64,000 bases of DNA, from positions 3,162,001-3,226,000 of the forward strand of contig JAUZTG010000029.1 of the NCBI GenBank assembly GCA_030734395.1, written 5' to 3'. The translations under genes were made by a program, and so were the position numbers. Positions 21,922 to 32,429 of the stretch are shown here, one piece after another. The first letter of the stretch is position 1; each line of letters begins with the position of its first letter. The notes under the pieces were generated by a model that saw nothing but the letters and a program-made list of their open reading frames with translations, ran no database searches and had not been told where the DNA came from. The stretch comes from Sarocladium kiliense. Taxonomy: Eukaryota; Ascomycota; Sordariomycetes; Hypocreales; Sarocladiaceae.

Positions 21922-23266
21922 CACCTCATCAGTGGCTCCTCACGACCGATTCCCCTCTGGCGTGTTGCTTCCAGTGATTCCGCCAGATGACCTTCCAGAA
22001 CGCGCGCCTCGCAGTAACGCGGCCACGGCTGCCTCAGCAGCTGGTGTACGTGCTCTGAGTGCTCAGGTTGTTGCTTTCTACTTTCGCGCCCCTGCAAAGG
22101 CGTTTTTCAGGACCAGGGTGGATTATCTGGGATATGCACGCAATGTGCATAATGTGCAAACGGCGCGGCTGTTCAAGGCAATGGCAGAGGATGCGACGGG
22201 AGGCAGATTCAGCAGTTTGATGAGGCATACGTGGCTCTGGATGAGGAGTACGACGCCAGGGGTTTTGACATCGGCAATCAGGCATGAAGGATGGAGCATA
22301 GTGCCGCACCAGATCCTGCCACCCCTTATCGCCAACATTGGAGTCGGTGCGGTGCTGTACACCAGTTACCTCTCCATCCTCGGTCTTCTTCATGAGGAGA
22401 GCGGCAAAGCTAGCAAACGAGTTTACCCTCCGCCACCACCCAGCGCGACCTTCACAGCTGGGTTCCTTGCTGGAGGCCTCCAAAGCGTCCTGGCGGCGCC
22501 CCTGGATGCGCTACAAGCTCGTTATGACCACCGAGATCTCATGCCGAGTGATGGAAGCGGCAGACCGCGCAGTATGTGGAGCTTCGGAGCCGAGAAGCTG
22601 AGGGAGATAGGTCTGCGCGGAATTTTCGCAGGCTGGACGCTGTCATTCGCGAAAGACAGTCTTGGTAGCGCCATGTTTTTCAGTGCATTCGAGTACGTCA
22701 AGGCACAAGGCTACTATCGCTTTGTAACGTGGTACTATGGCGGACTGGGAGAGGAGATCGTGGACCTTTTGGCAATGAAGCGTCCAACGGAACGCCCGCG
22801 GAAGGAGCACGAGCAAACGATTATTCGCCCTCACTACGCTATCGAGCCCATGTTCCTTCTGGCTGCTGGATCGAGCGCTTCTTTCGCCCAGCAGCTGCTA
22901 CTGCACCCTTTGACACACTTCCAAGTCAAGCACTGGGATCACCTAGAAGAGCTTGATGAGAAGGCAGCAAAGTATCGAGCATCTTACACTGCTGAAGAGA
23001 GCAACAAGCCAAGACGACGATTCAGGATGCTGCGCGCGTATTACCACGCATACCAGGAGTCATTAGCTGTCTGCTCAGCTGAGGCTAAAAGCGAAGGCTT
23101 GACGCTTACACGATGGCTATATCGCGGGTTCTGGTGGAATGCAATCAGACAGGTGCCCAGCACGAGCGCTGGACTCATCATCTTCGAGCTGATACGGCGC
23201 AAGTACGGGTTCGGGACAGAGGAGGTGAAGATCACGAAAGACGGGTACGATATTCTGCTGAATTAG
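21902..23266 (+). CDS. Mitochondrial-carrier-fold protein, divergent
   Basis: A single exon of 454 residues, longer than the usual 300. The first 60 residues are Pro/Ala-rich. Carrier-like repeats follow, with hydrophobic segments such as PPLIANIGVGAVLYTSYLSILGLL and TAGFLAGGLQSVLAAPLDALQARYD. The second carries a degraded carrier signature (PLDALQ for Px[DE]xx[KR]); another appears as HPLTHFQV. The final helix FWWNAIRQVPSTSAGLIIFELIRRKYG is typical of the third repeat. Family knowledge: carriers with degraded signatures may be non-transporting membrane proteins of the mitochondrial outer membrane or specialised inner-membrane carriers. Transported compound unknown. Confidence 0.75.
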   Translation: MSLSRNDTSSVAPHDRFPSGVLLPVIPPDDLPERAPRSNAATAASAAGVRALSAQVVAFYFRAPAKAFFRTRVDYLGYARNVHNVQTARLFKAMAEDATGGRFSSLMRHTWLWMRSTTPGVLTSAIRHEGWSIVPHQILPPLIANIGVGAVLYTSYLSILGLLHEESGKASKRVYPPPPPSATFTAGFLAGGLQSVLAAPLDALQARYDHRDLMPSDGSGRPRSMWSFGAEKLREIGLRGIFAGWTLSFAKDSLGSAMFFSAFEYVKAQGYYRFVTWYYGGLGEEIVDLLAMKRPTERPRKEHEQTIIRPHYAIEPMFLLAAGSSASFAQQLLLHPLTHFQVKHWDHLEELDEKAAKYRASYTAEESNKPRRRFRMLRAYYHAYQESLAVCSAEAKSEGLTLTRWLYRGFWWNAIRQVPSTSAGLIIFELIRRKYGFGTEEVKITKDGYDILLN

Positions 23267-23784
23267 CGAAGATGGCCACTATTGTATGCCAGGCAAAGGC
23301 GTTGGGGTGTGTTGAGATCTTGTAACTATTATGCTTGCTGTAGACTAGACTCCGCTTTGATACCACCAGAGGCCATGAGTCCCCTCTTCTTCACTTGACG
23401 CTATCGGGAGCTCTTCGTCATCTGGGGATGCTATGCGTGTCTTTTGGTTTCGCCTGTGCTACTGATGTGTGCATTTGGTATATCTGACGCTTTGCCAGTC
23501 AGTTGCCGGTCAGAGCAGTAGCCGCTTAGTCTCTTGGCTTCCGAGATGCTACCCAGCCATGAAGAAATCTTGGACCCTGCTTCCTCTTCCAAGTTTCCCC
23601 TGTCGAACAGCAATGTCCTTTGAAGCGTGAGTCTCTACATTGGGGTGCATTTCGGTCGTAAACCCTGCATCCTGGATCAATAGGCGCTTATCCCCGGGTT
23701 AATGCCTCTTCACCCACTCTCCTCCTTCATCCATCAACGTCATACTCATTCACGTCCCAGAATAGGACATACATCGTCGCCATC
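23267..23784. other. Spacer
   Basis: About 520 bases: 3' flank of the carrier gene, then a C/T-rich leader before the M24 peptidase. No other gene seen. Confidence 0.4.
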
Positions 23785-25260
23785 ATGCGAAAATCTTTTC
23801 TTGCTATCGTGGCAGCACTGTCAGCACTGTCGACATTCGTCTGGGGTCAGCAGCAGACCCTTCACAAGCATTCACCGTCCATCCACACACTTCCTCCGTT
23901 AAGAGAACAGGCATCCATTATCAACGGGTGGGTTGCAGATCGGAAGAAACTCATTCCAGGTATTCTTCGTCGCTATGGAGCGGAAGCATGGCTGGTAAGT
24001 GGCTCAGCTGTCAGAAAGTCAATTGGCATCGTTCTGATAGGGACAACGCAGATCAGCATGCTTGAAAATGGCGAGGACCCTGTCTTCTGGCTCCTCAAAT
24101 CTGCTGAGCAGTTCTCCGCCCGCCGACGTACCATATACCTGTTTCTCGCTGATGACTCTGACAAAAAGCCTTTCGAGTACTCATGGATTGACAACACGCC
24201 GCAGATCTGGACTGATCTGGCCAATGTCATCGAAGAGCGGAACATCACCCAGATGGTGACTAATATCGATCCCTTGGTCGCTTTCTCGTCCGGGATGCAC
24301 TATGGTGAGGTTAGGCAGATTCTAGCAAACTTGAATAAGACACTAGAAAGCGATATCCCATGGTCGAAGCGGATGGGGAACCTGCCTAGCGTGGCCTTGA
24401 GCTTCATTGCGCTGCAGCCTGATGCCAGACTTCCCTGGTATCGCAGGCTGCAAGAGACAGCATGGGCCATCATTGACGAGGCGTTCAGCGAGAAAGTCAT
24501 CACCTCAGATGTGACGACAACCACCGACGTCGAGTGGTGGATGCGAGACAAGCTTCAGTCACTCAACTACACAACCTGGTTCCAGCCAGACGTCAGCGTT
24601 CTCAACTCAGGAGACTACGCCCCAGGTGACCCAGATCTTCCCGAGAGAGTCATTACCTACGGCGATGTTCTTCACGTAGATTTTGGCGTTACAGCATTGG
24701 GCATGAACACAGATACACAGCATTTGGGATATGTCCTTCGACCAGGTGAGACAGAGGAAGACATTCCCGCTGGGCTCATGGAGGGTCTGCGGAAGGGAAA
24801 CAGGCTGCAAGACATCGTGCGAGAGAACATGCTGCCGAACCGTACCGGCAATGAAATTCTGAAGGAAGCCCGCAGACAGATGCAAACCGAGGGCATTGAG
24901 GGCAAGATCTATTGTCATGGCGTAGGCGACTTTGGACATAGCGGAGGTGCAGCTATCGGTAAGCTATGCTATCGTATACGAGCGGAAGCTTCAGCTAACC
25001 GAATCATAGGTATGACGAACCTGCAAGACTTTGTTCCCGGTCTTGGGGAAGCCCTTCTGGGTAAGCAAACTTGGCACAGTGTTGAGCTGTTTGTTGAGCA
25101 TTTCGTCCCGGAACTAGGGGAGAAGCTCAACCTTCCTCTCGAAGAGGATGTTGCTTGGAATAAGGAAACAGAGACCTTTGAATGGGTATATGGGCGCCAG
25201 GAGAAGTTCCATTTCGTGTATCCTGCCGCGAAAGAAATCACGGGCTCAGGTCTCTTATAG
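23785..25260 (+). CDS. Secreted M24-family peptidase-like protein (Xaa-Pro aminopeptidase type)
   Basis: Three exons (23785-23994, 24052-24958, 25010-25260) give 455 residues. A clear signal peptide (KSFLAIVAALSALSTFVWG) leads into a creatinase-type N-domain. The catalytic M24 domain has metal ligands in VLHVDFGVTALGMNTD (two Asp), YCHGVGDFGHSGG (His), SVELFVEH (Glu) and LEEDVAW (Glu). Family knowledge: M24B enzymes release an N-terminal residue before proline using two metal ions; some fungal and bacterial relatives have other substrates. Both introns (57 and 51 nt) are multiples of three without stops, so reading through would still give protein; the splice signals (GTAAGT, ATAG) and family alignment around AWLISM and AIGMTN support removal. 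Confidence 0.85.
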   Translation: MRKSFLAIVAALSALSTFVWGQQQTLHKHSPSIHTLPPLREQASIINGWVADRKKLIPGILRRYGAEAWLVSGSAVRKSIGIVLIGTTQISMLENGEDPVFWLLKSAEQFSARRRTIYLFLADDSDKKPFEYSWIDNTPQIWTDLANVIEERNITQMVTNIDPLVAFSSGMHYGEVRQILANLNKTLESDIPWSKRMGNLPSVALSFIALQPDARLPWYRRLQETAWAIIDEAFSEKVITSDVTTTTDVEWWMRDKLQSLNYTTWFQPDVSVLNSGDYAPGDPDLPERVITYGDVLHVDFGVTALGMNTDTQHLGYVLRPGETEEDIPAGLMEGLRKGNRLQDIVRENMLPNRTGNEILKEARRQMQTEGIEGKIYCHGVGDFGHSGGAAIGKLCYRIRAEASANRIIGMTNLQDFVPGLGEALLGKQTWHSVELFVEHFVPELGEKLNLPLEEDVAWNKETETFEWVYGRQEKFHFVYPAAKEITGSGLL

Positions 25261-25971
25261 AGACTTCAAGGCCTTAAGTCACTGGATTATATAGCACCAA
25301 GATGTGAACGAATATGTTTGGGATTCCAGTATAAGTCTTACATCACCTCGTCCCCAATTCGCAGCCCACTGCCTGCTACCATGCTTCCAAAAAGACCAAA
25401 CCGCTGGTGACCGATCAACAGGACCATCCTCCACCAAACCCCCTCCCTTTTGACCCGAAAGCGCTTCTGTCCCTGAGACAATAAACAAACACATGGAACG
25501 AAAAGCAGAGGACACAGAGAAGATCGGGAAAAGGAAAAGAGGTAAAACAATCAGACCAGAATAATAAGAACGAAAAAGAACCAAGAACGATTCGAAAGCC
25601 GTTTGCGCTGCTTCCCTTCCTCCGCCGCTGGACCACTTCCCTATGAACCCTCCTGTGATCCCTTCCTTTGCCTTGCCGCTGGAACAAAAATTCCAGATAC
25701 ATTGAATCTTCCGTGAACTCCGCTTTGCCAAAAGAGAAAAAGAGAGGACAAGACGAGTGCGCTGACCAACGCCACTATCCGTTTGAAACCTAGCAGAGGA
25801 AGATATCGTGAGCGCCCAAAGGTCAACTCTGAGATAGGCGTGAAGACGTAATGCAGGTTACATAGACCATAACAGCTATATCCACATCTCTTCGTTCTGC
25901 ACTAAAGATCCCCTAGGTTCACTTCCGCCAATTCATCGGGCCATGGCTGTTGGGGCCGTCCTCAAAGGCAT
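25261..25971. other. Convergent spacer
   Basis: About 710 bases between the M24 gene and the 3' end of ccr4. The central part is A-rich on the top strand and T-rich on the other. It probably holds a long ccr4 3' UTR. No supported gene. Confidence 0.4.
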
Positions 25972-28121
25972 CTAGCCTCGAGAATTGCTTGAGCTACCGC
26001 CGAAGTCGACTTCCCTATCAGGCAAGTGCTTCTTATCTTTCCTACCCTTGACGACGAACTCTGCCATGATCTGAATGTGATCGGCCGGGAAGTGCCAGTT
26101 GGGGAAGGCGGGTACACGAGACAGGTACGTTGGGTCAGGTGCACCAAGGACATCCACAACTTCTAAAGTGTTCGTTGAATACCAGATGTAGTCGATGACA
26201 TCTGCAAACCCGGGCGTGTAGTTCGTGAACGCGAGCTCGTCTGCGGTGCCTTTGGTAGGGGCGTAGGCGTCCCGTAGGCTGAACGGATGCTCGATACCGT
26301 CACGGGTGAAGTTACCATATTGGTAGCTGCTAAGTTCCAGGTGGTCTGGCGGAACACGTCCCTTAGCCATGAGGTCGTACACCGACGAGTCTTCTGTTGA
26401 GTTGAAGTCACCACACACGAGCAGCGGAATCTCTGTGTTGCTTCTGTACTCCTGGCTCGGCCCTGGCTCAGCTTGTGGTGGCGCGACTTCGCCATCGTCG
26501 CTTGGCACGACAATCATCTTCTTGTCCTTGACAGCTGGCATCCTAGCGTATTTCTCGGCCAATTTAGTGACATGGTCCATCATGATACCAGTCTGAATGA
26601 CCTTGACGTCGGCAAGGGCGGAATCCCATGTCAAATGTACATTGACCAGGATGAAGCGGGAACCAGTGAGACGCGACTCAAAGAAGCAGATGACAGCGAT
26701 GTTGTCCTTGGGCATGACTCGGTTGAACACGTCGTGCTGATTCTTCATGTCCGGTCGGTTGATGGCAATCGAGGCGAACTCGATAAGCTGCTTGTCAAGA
26801 AGGATAAACTTGCTGTGCTTGTAGAAGACGGCGCAACCGTCGACGCTCTGTGCATCCTTTTCTGACATGGTACGCGCGCGTGACTTGGGCCAGTGTACGC
26901 CCTTGTAGTCTGCTTGAGCAAGGTTCGGGCTGAGGTCCTCCTTGAACGCATCTGTCGACACTTCCTGCAGAGCCAAGAAGTCGGCGTCCCGAGCATGAAG
27001 TTCTTCCAGGATACAGTCTTTTCGGTACTCCCAGTTAAGGGCACCGCTCGGCGTGTATCCATAGGTCTGCGGTGTAGCATATTTGTCGCACAGGATGTTC
27101 CAGGAGAACACCTTGATCTTCTCCAAATTAGATGACACGTCTTCTTGAATAATGATTTCTTTGCGGGGAGCAGGAGGTACAGGGACTGTCGTAGGGTTAG
27201 CGATAGCTCAAAACAGGGGCAGTGAAGAGCCTTACTAGGTGCATTCTCCCGGAGGGCATTGATCAGACTCTTGGTACCCTTCTCCATGATCTCTTGCTTG
27301 ACATTAGGGTCTAGCGGATTGCCTTCAATGCCCAACATTTCGAGAAGGTGGAGTGAGCCAAGCTCGAAAGGAAGCTCTTGGATATTGTTGTTGAAGAGTA
27401 GAAGGTGCTTCAAATAAGTACACATGCCGAGCTCCGGGGGCAGTTCGGAGAGCTGGTTGTATGAGCAGTCAAGGTAACGAAGTTGCCTAAGCTCTCCAAT
27501 CTCCTTTGGCAAGCGAGTGAGCTTGTTTGACGGAAGGAAGAGCTCGTTCAGGAATTGGTATCGGAACAGTTCTGGTGCAAGATTCCGCAGGCCTTGACCA
27601 CTCATGTCCATGTTGTACCAATCCTGTCTTCGTGGTTCCCGATCTAAATTCAGAGGCCTTCTCCTATCGACCGAGTCCCCCTCACCATCAGCTTGAGCTT
27701 TGGCTGCCGAGGGAGGTGGACCACTGATGCCACGATTTTCCGACGCCTTGAGCCGTGCATAATAGTGAGGCTGTTGTTGGTCGGTCATCGCTGCATGAGC
27801 TCGCTCCGCTTCCTTATGCATACGCAACTGCTCTTGCCACATCTCGTTCTGCGCTGTTTGACCACCTCGGCTTGATGCTGCGTGGCCGTTCGTCATGGCG
27901 CTCGGGTTGAAAGGGCTGGAGTTGGACATGGTGAAGCTGGAGTGATGCCCCATGCCGTTAGTGTTTTGCATACTGTGATCTTGGAGGCTTTGATGATGTT
28001 GCGTCTGTGAAGGATGCTGATGCTGAGCGTGCGGCTGATAGTTGTACATCATGTTTGGCATTCCTCGACCAGCCCCATTCAGCCGGGCATTGTGCCCCTG
28101 CTGATGGTTTTGCGAGTACAT
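25972..28121 (-). CDS. ccr4: CCR4-NOT deadenylase catalytic subunit Ccr4
   Basis: Two exons on the minus strand (28121-27236, 27185-25972; intron 50 nt) give 699 residues. Residues 1-190 are Gln/His/Asn-rich and disordered. Leucine-rich repeats follow (LNELFLPSNKLTRLPKEIG and LRYLDCSYNQLSELPPELG), then the exonuclease-endonuclease-phosphatase domain from FSWNILCDKYA on, with catalytic Glu in LALQEVS, Asp/Asn in CGDFNST and the terminal Asp-His in PADHIQ. Family knowledge: Ccr4 shortens mRNA poly(A) tails within CCR4-NOT; the LRR binds Caf1. I chose the ATG that opens MYSQNHQQG; the frame stays open upstream without another ATG, so an extra 5' exon is possible. Confidence 0.93.
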
Positions 28122-30717
28122 GGCGGCCGCAATCGAAGGAGCGTGTGGGCTAGCGTTTGTTGGGTTTTCGTTTGGTTGAAAGTATCGAATCGCAATTGAG
28201 ATGCGTCGTGGGCTTTGGAGGAGGTTCGACGTCGTTGGATTCACACGTGCTGCTGTTGGCTACCATTTGTCGCTTGTCGAGGAAGGTGGCTCAGTGGTGA
28301 AATACACCCAGCGTCGAGAATCAGGGTGGTCAAGTAATCTGAAGTGTGAGGGCGAGGCACTGGATGTTGAGCCCACACATGTGTCACGCAGGAGATGTGT
28401 TCGTGTCGGGGTAGAGATTGGATCCTGCGACAAGGATGACGTGCCGAACCTTGGTCTCAGCGCTCCATGAAAGCTCAGAGACCAATGACGCTGGACGGAG
28501 GCTCGCAGAGTCGGACGCCAGCAGTCGGAGTCGGAGTCGGGATGCGTCTTGTTGCTTCGCTGTCGAATTGATGTGCGAGATGCAACGGCCTGGACAAGTC
28601 AGTGTGCTGGAGGGGACGAGGGAGGAGAAATGGGTGGCTGGAGGTGCAAGGGAAGCATCCTTGCAGTTATGGACCAAGGCTGCAAACATACAGGAGGGAT
28701 GGAAGCTCAGTGCAGCGTGGTAATATCTGTGGGTGGAATGAATGCTCGGCGCGAATGATACTTGCCGGATCGGAGGTGAATGCGAGAAGCTCTCAAGGCT
28801 GGCGTTGGCAGCATCCAGGTTCGCAGCACCACCTCAGAGGCCCCGAGTACGGCACGTGCAGTTCCAGTCAGTGGTCACGTGATATGCATCCCCCACCATC
28901 ATGGTCTTAGTCGTCCGCAACTTGACTGTTTCCGTACCGGCACTTGAGCAAGATCAAACCCGCTTTATGCACTCCTGAAATGCACTAGGGTCAATCGGAG
29001 AGACCGTCCGTTCAAGAGGATTGGTCTGCAGTCAGGACCATGAAGCCAAACCAACTTCTACAGTGGTCGCAACCAGCAACTACCCTATAACACGCCATGC
29101 GTTCCATTTGTCGACGAACCTCGAACACATCTCCAGGCATTTCGACGGGTTTCCTTTTTTTTATCTTATATCATCCTTCAGTGCACACTTGTGGCGGTTA
29201 TAATTTCTACATGGCTAACGCAACAGTAATAATTGGCTTTCGCTACAACATTCCATGCGAGCCATCAGATACTGTGCTCAACACCTCAGCAACATCGTAT
29301 TCCAACGGCGGGCTTAAGTGAGAGGCGCTAAGTTTTGAATTCTACTTTGGGACAAATTGTTAGCCGCCGGGGTTTGACATCTCTCCGAAATGAATGCATG
29401 CGATTAGACGCGCCACATGTCGTGTGCCCTTCAGCTTCCTTCGAGGATGGTTCTACCTGAAGCATACCCATCACTGTACGTAGGGTCCGTGCCGAGACGA
29501 CAGTCATCTGGGCCTTACGTCGCGACCAAAAGTGTTCAAGCGCAATGTGAACGAACGCAGAGACGTGAGTGCACCACCCAGCGTGCGACTGTCTTAGGAC
29601 CAAGCGGTTGATGGGAGATGCCGATATTCATCCCGGACAGGCAAACAAGACGTTGACAAGCCTCATGCTTTCAAAGGCTGATGCTGATTGGCTTGTCCTC
29701 GACATCCAGAAGCTAAGGCATGTTTTAAGGGCTTGGCCAACTCACGCAGGCCGACTGTTGCACTGGCCAACATTCTGCACGTGTTGGGGCTTTCAGCCGT
29801 CTTACATCTGTTACAGGGACGAGGCCCACTAAGTATCGGGGAGAAACAACCTTGTTCGAACATCTACAGGAGACGAGACCCCCAGCTGATACAACATCAG
29901 GAACTTTTCACATAATCCAGTCTGAGCCAGAAGGCTCGTTAACAATGCAAAGTAGCTCAAACACGTGGCATGTGTCACGTTTGCATTCAACCGCGCACCT
30001 AATGGGTGAGGAGCATAATGACCCCTGCCGCCTAGAGCACTCACTGGCTTGCGACGCCGCGCATAGCCTCGACTCTGAAAGGGGGAATGGCACTTTGGGT
30101 GAGCGCAATGCCGTTCTCAGACCCCGAACTTCTCTGCCGCAAGGGTCAGCTCGGCCAATCGATGATGCAACCTGGCGCCTCTTGGGCTTTTATTGCTACT
30201 TGGCCGCTCGGCGGTGCGGGGGAGGCGAGCCCTCATATAATACCCGAAAGTAATAGGACTTGGCCCGTCCGCCCGGCTATCATAGCCCCAGCCGTCCCAG
30301 CCCAAATGCCGTCTGGCGAACCCGTACCGAAAGCTCTTGTCTTGACAGGACTGGGTTCGATGATGTCTAGCGTCCAACGTCTAGTTTAGCTGCAGCGAAC
30401 TGAGATTCCCAGATCCTTGGGTAGGTTTAAAAACTGGAGTAGCGGGGCCCCGCGTGGACGGAGGAGGCATGGATGGTTCGAGGAGGGTGGCATCCCAAGC
30501 CTTCAGGCCCAGGGGTGATCTTGTGCCAGACGGATCGATCTTCGGCAATGCTCAGTTACTCAGGCTGCAGAAGCAAAGTAGGGGCCAAGACAGCGGAGAA
30601 AACAGATTAAATACACAAGCGTCGCCAATGTTGACCAACCTCACGGCCACCTGCTTCTTCCTTCCCACGCCAGTCTTGGTTTCATTCGTCTAGAGCAACC
30701 CAGTGCCATCTTTCACC
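28122..30717. other. Long gene-poor region
   Basis: About 2.6 kb between the divergent ccr4 and MFS genes. It contains a TCACGTGA box at 28875-28882 and more CACGTG-like sites near 29961-29980. Open frames of 60-130 codons occur on both strands with no motif. An A/T-rich patch lies near 29150-29240. No gene supported. Confidence 0.45.
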
Positions 30718-32429
30718 ATGGGTGACGCGGAGAAAGTCCACGCCACTGGCGTCGATCACATTGATTCCAATGGGATCGAGTCGCCTACCACAGGCAGCGG
30801 CAAGTTTGAGTCTGATACGTGAGTCGCGAGCTATCTACCAACTGGTTAGGGGTAATAATGGCTGACTTGACATCTCTCTTAGTCCTCCTGTGAGAGAGTT
30901 TGACCCTATAGCAGAGAAAAAGTTGCGACGCAAGACCGATTTCTACATTGTACCCCTTGTCGCTTTGCTCTTCCTATTTTGCTTCATCGACAGATCTAAC
31001 CTCGGTGGGTTATGAACAGTCCAGTGCTTCACCCGTTGTCCAACCACTTACTCCTTTCGCTAGGCAATGCGCGTATTGCCGATCTAGAGGCAGATCTGGG
31101 GATGGACCCGACAAGCTATGACTTCAACACTGTCTTGTCTATGTTCTATGTCTCGTACGCTTTGTTCGAAGTCCCCTCGACCATGCTCTGCAAGATCATG
31201 GGACCCGGATGGTATCTCCCTATCGCAACAATACTGTTCGGTATTGTGACCATCTGCACCTCCTTTGTCCAGACCATGGGCCAGCTCATCGCAGTGCGGT
31301 TTCTTCTCGGCATCTTCGAGGCTGGCATGCTGCCAGGCATCGCCTATTACCTCTCGCGATGGTATCGACGATCTGAGCTTTCATTCCGTCTTGGCATGTA
31401 CATGGTGACGACGCCGCTTGCCGGTGCCTTTGGTGGCCTTCTTGCTTCTGGAATTCTTGCAATGGACTCGGTTGGATCGCTCAAAGGCTGGAGGATGATC
31501 TTCGTCATAGAGGGCATCATCACCACACTGCTCGGTCTTGTTGCGCTCGTCTTCCTCACGAACAGTCCAATGTCGGCACGATGGCTAAGCGCCGAAGAGA
31601 AGGAGCTGGCCATTGAGCGACTCAAGTCAGAGCGAGTAGGACAGGATGAGGTGCTCGACAAGATGAGCAAGGTCAAGATCAAGCGTGGTGTCTTGAACCC
31701 CATTACCCTCTCAACGGCCTTCATCTTCCACCTCAACAACATTACCGCGCTCGGTATTTCTTTCTTTCTCCCGACCATTATTCGGGCCATCTACCCTGAG
31801 GAGACGCGTGTGCAGCAACAGCTCCGAACCGTGCCACCATATATCTTCGGCGCAGGCACTCTTTTGATTGCTTCTTACTTGGCTTCGCGCTTCAACACGC
31901 GACAGATCTTCCTTTTTGTCACAGGACCGCTTGTCATGGTCGGATATGCCATGCTGCTGTCTCTACGGGATCCTTCGGCTCGATACGGTGCCATCTTCCT
32001 CACAGTCAGCACGGTGTTCTTCCCCGGAGCAATGTGTAATTCGCAAGTCAGCGCGAACAGCGTGTCTGATACTGCTCGTAATATCGCCATTGCAACAAAC
32101 AGTAAGCAACAACCTAAACAAGGATATTCTCATGAGCTACAGTATACTAACGTGAAACCACAGCGGTGGCTGGATACTTTGGCGGTTTGATCGCGACATG
32201 GACTTACTTCGGATCGAATCCCATGTTCCCTGTTGGCAACGGCCTCAACTTGAGTGTCTCTGTAGTGATCTCGTTAACAGCTGGAACGTTTCACTGGTGG
32301 ATGGTCAACGACAACAAGAAACGAGACGCCCGGACGCCGGCAGAAAGGGAGGAACTGCTGGCTGGGCTCAGCCGTCAGCAAGTCGCGGAATTGGAGTACA
32401 AGCACCCAGACTTCCGCTGGAGGCCCTAA
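30718..32429 (+). CDS. MFS transporter of the anion:cation symporter (Dal5/Tna1) type
   Basis: Four exons (30718-30818, 30883-31004, 31064-32101, 32164-32429) give 508 residues with about 12 membrane segments. The family signature FIDRSNLGNARIADLEADL follows the first segment, and the loop after segment 2 reads SYALFEVPSTMLCKIMGP. A long cytosolic loop divides segments 6 and 7 (SAEEKELAIERLKSER). Family knowledge: this fungal family imports organic anions and vitamins such as allantoate, nicotinate and pantothenate. Substrate cannot be told. The C-terminus is hydrophilic and ends HPDFRWRP, common in this family. Exon joins were checked for frame at each boundary. Confidence 0.9.

Noticed and set aside
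20058..25260. Amidohydrolase, carrier and M24 peptidase on the same strand as a possible peptide-degrading cluster
   Set aside because: One is cytosolic, one membrane-bound and one secreted, spacers are 450-520 bases with separate leaders, and no shared element was seen.
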